Below are positions 59,604 through 64,000 of a stretch of 64,000 bases of DNA, piece after piece. A program made the position numbers and the translations under genes. Each line of letters opens with the position of its first letter. Positions within the stretch are counted from its first letter, which is position 1. The DNA is from Endocalyx cinctus (lineage: Eukaryota; Ascomycota; Sordariomycetes; Amphisphaeriales; Apiosporaceae), in NCBI GenBank assembly GCA_001600455.1, contig BCKC01000004.1:1426001-1490000 (forward strand), read 5' to 3'. The notes under the pieces are model-generated. The model was given only the letters and a program-made list of their open reading frames with translations, had not been told where the DNA came from and did not search any database.

Positions 59604-61557
59604 GATGAAGGGATTTAACTCTATACTAGGAAAACTGATGCAGCAAAGAATCAGTTACATTAAACAAATATCATCCCTCAGAATTAACCTTGTCACACAG
59701 TATGACTTGGTGATGATATCTGTAATTGATGAACTGCAAGTTATGATGAACAAGTACCCAAGTATATATGTTGACGATTCTGCCGGGTGGTAAGATTTAT
59801 TTTATTTACCACGGAACTTTTCGAGGGTGCATGGGGAATTTAGTGGTTGACTTAGTGTTAATGTACTATGACAGTGGTAATTATTGGTTAGATTAATACC
59901 TAATTCTCCCTAAAATGTAATTGAGACACTGTAGATTCTAAAGGGGAATAATTAGCTAATCGATAAGAGATAAGAAATAGAACTTATTTTTACCACGCTG
60001 CCACGACTGTTCCTGGACACCAAGAACTATTTTCAGGGTCTCTTAGATATGTACCTAAAGTTGGCCCACCCCACCTAAATAACCGTAACCCACTGGTGTT
60101 TCTATATCAAGCTCCAAGTTGCACCGCGCATTACAGTCCGTACTTGAATATTCTAGTATTCTAATATTCCCAAGAATACATTCAATAATCTGAGTTATTT
60201 GCCTAAAGTATTCTGAAATACCAATCACAATTCTCGCTTCTTCTAAGATTGAAAAGATACTGCCAGCTGGGGGTACTGCCAGCTGGGATCTTCTCAAACA
60301 TATAAAGCTTCCTGAATCGTCGAGATACTCGGTGAATAAAGAAAAGGTTAGTCGAAGTATGGTTTATTCTCTAGAAATAACCCAACATTTCCATCACTAT
60401 ATTCACCTTGTCCGATATGTATAGTGGTCAGCCTCCCTTGGCAAGTGTGAAAGGGTAAGCTATAGATACAGCACAAAGACAGCATCGAACTATGTACATA
60501 CAAGTTCTTGCTATCTTGGTTGGTAATTATCTTCCGCTATTTTCCATGTATAGTATTTGTAAGCTTTGTCTATATAATTATAGTATCAGCTTTAGCTATA
60601 TAATCGTCAGGACACATAGCAGTGAACCTCCAAAAGTTATATCTGATCTTTTATCAGAATACTATAACTGCAGTCATCTTGTCTTGGCAAGGTTGCATTA
60701 TGACACTTATCCCAGACCATTCTATAACTTGCGTTGATAAGTAGTATGTTAACATATGTTTTTCACAGGATTTAACCCTCAACTCAGTATACTGTGAATA
60801 AGTTAAGCACCAAGGCTACTACACAGTAATAAAGAGGAGTCGGTAGACATCTTAAACATGGTCCAGATCTATCATCCGGTCTCTGCTTGATATTTTGTCT
60901 CGATCTTATATGTAAAGCTCTGAGAGATGAACTCTGGCGCATAGATAAAGCCATCACTATACTTTATATACACAAGAAATATTCAAAGGAAGCAAATGCT
61001 ATTGTCCACTACGGTGTGTCCCTGTGGAAAGATACCAAGACCTCCTCTCGTCTTCATACATGTCAGAGTATGTTGCTAGAGGGAGGTTGGTACTCTTGTC
61101 TGGCTAAGGAAGATCCTATTGAAGTTTAACAAAAGGGGCCCAACATATCTCGTCGACCCCCCTGGTGGAGCACCTGGCGGAGCACCTGGCAGAGCTCAAC
61201 AACATCGCCTTGCACATGATTGTATATTTGTTGACGACTAAGCTGACGACTAAGCGACAACATATCACTATCTAAGTACCTGAGTACCAAATACCAAACA
61301 TCAAACACCTTCCTTTCCTTCCAAATAATACCATAACCAAAACTTTTCTACTTGTGTTACGAAAGTTCTTCCTTCATATCATACCCAAAAACTTATACTC
61401 GTGTTTCGAAAGTTCTTCCTTCACATCACATCCAAACGCTTCTACTTTTATTATAAAAGCCCATCAACATCATATTAAATCAGTTACACTCGCACCGAAA
61501 TACCCACCATCAAGAATCAAGAATTAACATACCTCCTTACACACAACATCGACAGAT
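59604..61557. other. Divergent spacer of Ima1 and ALG14 with short repeats
   Basis: AT-rich. A direct repeat CTGCCAGCTGGG lies at about 60260-60285. A minus frame (60055-60297) and a plus frame (60887-61129) are moderately protein-like and may be decayed fragments. A 12-base unit (GGNGGAGCACCT) repeats near 61164-61187, and a 48-base direct repeat lies at 61340-61435. Confidence 0.5.
61340..61435. repeat. Two copies of a 48-base direct repeat
   Basis: Two adjacent units share the core CGAAAGTTCTTCCTTCA followed by ATCA and CCAAA, and a third, decayed copy may follow up to 61480. They sit 120-220 bases before the ALG14 start and could carry a paired regulatory site. Confidence 0.8.
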
Positions 61558-62439
61558 ATGGATCGCGAGAACGTCCTTCAAATCGCCAATGACCAAAGCG
61601 GTCTAGTCATGCTCGTAAAGATGTTCATCGCGAACATCTGGTCTCCCCTCGGTGTCGCCTTCCTGAACGGCGTCATCCTCTATCTAGTCATGACCCGCGC
61701 CGGCGGCGATCCGACCTTCGCCTTCGTCGTCAGCGTGGCCTTCGTCGCGATCTTGGTCGCCTTCACCCTCCTCCTGATGCACTTGGCTATCGGAGGAGCT
61801 ATGGTACGTTCACGACTTCCACATTACGTGGTGATTGTTTGTGGTTCCGGCGGACATACCGCCGAGGTGATTCAGATGGTAGAGCGGAGCATCCGCCCCG
61901 AAGCGTCTTCGCACCGACGATGGGCCGTCGGTGCGGGCGACGGCATGAGCTACGAGAAGGTCCTCGCCTTCGAACGTCGGCTCGCCGAGCGCTTCTCGGC
62001 AAAAGGTATCGACTGCGGCTCCTTCGACATCGTCCAGTTTCGGCGTCCCCGCGCCGTCCATCAGAGCTGGCTGACTACACCCCCCACGGCCCTCCTCAGC
62101 CTCCTAGGCATCTTCCGCGTCCTCGTTACCCCGCCCGCGCAGCACCCCGTACCCGAATTCCGCTTCCCCGGCGTCGTCGTCACCAACGGTCCTGGCATAG
62201 GTTTCCTCTTCCTCCTCGTTTCCCGCCTCCTGAGGGCTCTCGCCCTCGTGCCCAAGAATTCCTTGAAGACCATCTACGTCGAAAGCTGGGCTCGCGTCAA
62301 GTCGCTGAGCCTGACGGGGAAACTGATTCATAAGTTCAAGCTCGCTGACCTCTTTATAGTTCAATGGAAACATTTAAGCAAGTTCGGCCTAGTAGCCGAA
62401 AACTTACCAGCAATGCCTGTCAACCCTCCAGGCAAGTAG
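61558..62439 (+). CDS. ALG14: ALG14, subunit of UDP-GlcNAc transferase
   Basis: This intronless gene encodes 293 residues. Two hydrophobic segments (about 30-46 and 54-80) come first; yeast Alg14 has one, so the first may be extra. The GT-B half-domain begins with HYVVIVCGSGGHTAEVIQMV, with the typical GSGGHT at 96-101. FPGVVVTNGPGIGF and IYVESWARVKSLSLTGKL follow, and it ends near FIVQWKHL as in the family. ALG14 anchors the catalytic subunit ALG13 on the cytosolic face of the ER. Together they add the second GlcNAc to dolichol-PP-GlcNAc in N-glycan assembly. ALG13 is not in the window. Confidence 0.92.
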   Translation: MDRENVLQIANDQSGLVMLVKMFIANIWSPLGVAFLNGVILYLVMTRAGGDPTFAFVVSVAFVAILVAFTLLLMHLAIGGAMVRSRLPHYVVIVCGSGGHTAEVIQMVERSIRPEASSHRRWAVGAGDGMSYEKVLAFERRLAERFSAKGIDCGSFDIVQFRRPRAVHQSWLTTPPTALLSLLGIFRVLVTPPAQHPVPEFRFPGVVVTNGPGIGFLFLLVSRLLRALALVPKNSLKTIYVESWARVKSLSLTGKLIHKFKLADLFIVQWKHLSKFGLVAENLPAMPVNPPGK

Positions 62440-62891
62440 CCACACCCTACCACTACACCCCGACAAATTATATCACAAGGAACCAGTGGGGCGGTAAAGT
62501 TGTGCAAGGGAGGAGATTTGGGGTGTTTTCTTACTACGGATGGACATGTTTTGTTCCCTTCCTCTCTCTTTCCTGTGAAGTACACAGAAGGCCCGGCTGG
62601 GCAATTGTTTTTACCGGCAAAAAGAAGCCGGAGAATTGATTTTTTTGTGACCAGGATATCCCTGTGTCACCGTACCATAATTGTCTTGATGCATGCTTTT
62701 CTCTGTGATACTCCAATGTTTCGTTTGAGTGATAGGTAGGTACGCGTGTTGAAGCTGTTACATCTAACCACGATTTGAGGGGTAATGTTGTGTGATACGA
62801 TACACAAGATCGACAGTTGACATGTGATTAGACGAACTGCTTTTCTTTCCCCTGAATGTCCAAAATCTGAAATATCCGACATATTTACTCT
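62440..62891. other. Convergent 3' spacer
   Basis: It lies between the ALG14 and NmrA-like 3' ends. Only unremarkable mixed sequence is seen, with short overlapping frames on both strands that are not protein-like. Confidence 0.5.
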
Positions 62892-63962
62892 TCAAGCCTT
62901 CTTAACCATGGCTTCAATCGTCTCCTCCACCCCGGTAGGCTTCTTCCCCACCCTCGCCAGCAACGTCTCCAACGTCCCATCATCAACGCAACACTCGCCT
63001 CTCTCGAGCGCCTCGTACGTAGTAACCCACCACTCGATAGCCGGCCTCCTATTCCTCTTCGTCTCCTCCTCGCCCTCTCCCCTAGACACGTAATACTTCA
63101 CATGTTCTTCCTTCCCTACAATCTCCGTCTTCAGCTCCCGACCCCTCGCGCGCCCAACCAATCCCGCGATCTCCGAGACGGTCTTCGCCGTCGCGGGGCG
63201 CGTCGACAGGTATACGGTCCTGCCGTCGTACTCCGAGGGAAACGGGCCGGCGAGGACCAAAGCGCTCGCGATCCCCAGATCCTCGATACTCGTCCAGCAG
63301 ATCTTGCCGTCGCCCGCCAGCGGGATTTTTTCCGTTTTGCCGTCGTTCGCGAGATCGTAATACCCCAGATACAGGGGCCAGGACTCGTTATAGAGGCCTT
63401 CCCTCAAGACGGTAACGTCTATCTTCTTCCCCTGCCCGACTCGCGCGAGGTACTCCTCCGTGCGCAGGTGCGCGCGCATGACGCCCGCCCTGCTCTTCTC
63501 GCTCTCGGGGACCTCCCCGCTATCGGCGAACCCGAACCCGAACCCGAAGGCCAGGCTCGAATACACGATCCGCTTGACGCTCGAGCCGGCCGACGACGCG
63601 GCGTCGATGGCGATCTTGTGGTGTTTTTCCCGCCCTCGCCATTCGGGCGCGTCGTTGAAATCGAGCTCGATTCGCGGGGTAGAAACTAGGAAAAGTACGT
63701 CTACCCCGCTGAGAGCTCGTTCGAAGGATTCTTGCGGTTCGTCGAATGAGGCGTGCCGCACTTGGACCCCTTTCGAGGCGAGAGATTCCCACGTTGGGGA
63801 ACCAGAGTGGGACGATGTCAGGGCTACGATGCTGGATGGCGGCGCCAGTGAGTAGGAGAGGAGGGCGGAGAGGGTAGCGCCGCCTAGTTTTCCCGAGGCG
63901 CCAATTATGGCTATGGTTGGAGGTGAAGAAGTCATGATTGGGCTTTTGTTTGATGTGTCCAA
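62892..63962 (-). CDS. NmrA-like NAD(P)-binding oxidoreductase
   Basis: This intronless gene encodes 356 residues. An N-terminal Rossmann motif GASGKLG (21-27) follows a beta strand (TIAIIGA). The body resembles NmrA/atypical SDR proteins: RIVYSSLAFG in place of the active-site Ser strand, VTVLREGLYNESWPLYL, and a helical C-terminal substrate lobe. No clear Tyr-x3-Lys is visible, so it may sense NAD(P) or act as a reductase of the isoflavone-reductase type. Start may instead be at 63935, directly before the Rossmann strand. The codons are GC-rich. The function in the cell is unknown. Confidence 0.85.
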   Translation of the reverse strand: MDTSNKSPIMTSSPPTIAIIGASGKLGGATLSALLSYSLAPPSSIVALTSSHSGSPTWESLASKGVQVRHASFDEPQESFERALSGVDVLFLVSTPRIELDFNDAPEWRGREKHHKIAIDAASSAGSSVKRIVYSSLAFGFGFGFADSGEVPESEKSRAGVMRAHLRTEEYLARVGQGKKIDVTVLREGLYNESWPLYLGYYDLANDGKTEKIPLAGDGKICWTSIEDLGIASALVLAGPFPSEYDGRTVYLSTRPATAKTVSEIAGLVGRARGRELKTEIVGKEEHVKYYVSRGEGEEETKRNRRPAIEWWVTTYEALERGECCVDDGTLETLLARVGKKPTGVEETIEAMVKKA

Positions 63963-64000
63963 CTTTGACGTCTGGAGTTATAATAGCAAATGCGGCGATA

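Overview
The window is nuclear DNA of a filamentous ascomycete, Pezizomycotina and probably Sordariomycetes-like. The evidence is short GT-AG introns of about 50-120 bases with CTAAC-type branch points, lone protein-coding genes on both strands, and long AT-rich spacers full of poly-T/poly-A runs. The gene set agrees: a Zn2Cys6 regulator, an AA9 polysaccharide monooxygenase, a CYP53 benzoate hydroxylase, and fungal versions of TAF4, YSH1, Ima1, RBM39/Rsd1, Scs7 and ALG14. I recognise no plasmid, phage, CRISPR array, tRNA or rRNA.

Layout. Bases 1-1701 (minus) hold the 5' part of an uncharacterised P-loop ATPase. After a gene-poor stretch come an F-box protein (6.4-7.4 kb) and a 66-residue CxxC/CxxC mini-protein (9.3 kb). 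From 10 to 25 kb lies an accessory, metabolic region: a Zn2Cys6 transcription factor, a patch of broken small reading frames with strong palindromes (13.5-14.8 kb), an aromatic-ring FAD monooxygenase, a GFA-fold protein, an AA9 LPMO, an SDR oxidoreductase and a CYP53 benzoate 4-hydroxylase. Together these look like genes for attacking plant cell wall carbohydrate and aromatic acids. From 27 to 36 kb are core genes: TAF4 and YSH1 (divergent), then a von Willebrand A protein. From 39.6 to 44.1 kb are a large coiled-coil protein of unknown function and a small three-exon gene with a six-residue tandem repeat. From 44.2 to 48.5 kb is a gene desert. From 48.5 kb to the end are more core genes: a bacterial-type iron-sulfur serine dehydratase, an RBM39-like splicing factor, fatty acid 2-hydroxylase, Ima1, ALG14 and an NmrA-like oxidoreductase.

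I rebuilt exon structures by hand from splice signals and frame continuity. All multi-exon models given here keep frame across every junction. The most unusual points are a 14-base microexon inside the zinc cluster of the transcription factor, the terminal cysteine of the serine dehydratase, the hexapeptide-repeat gene, the palindrome cluster at 13.6 kb, and a GFA-fold protein with Asp in place of the third cysteine of its catalytic zinc motif. No searches could be run, so names rest on recognised motifs and overall family resemblance.
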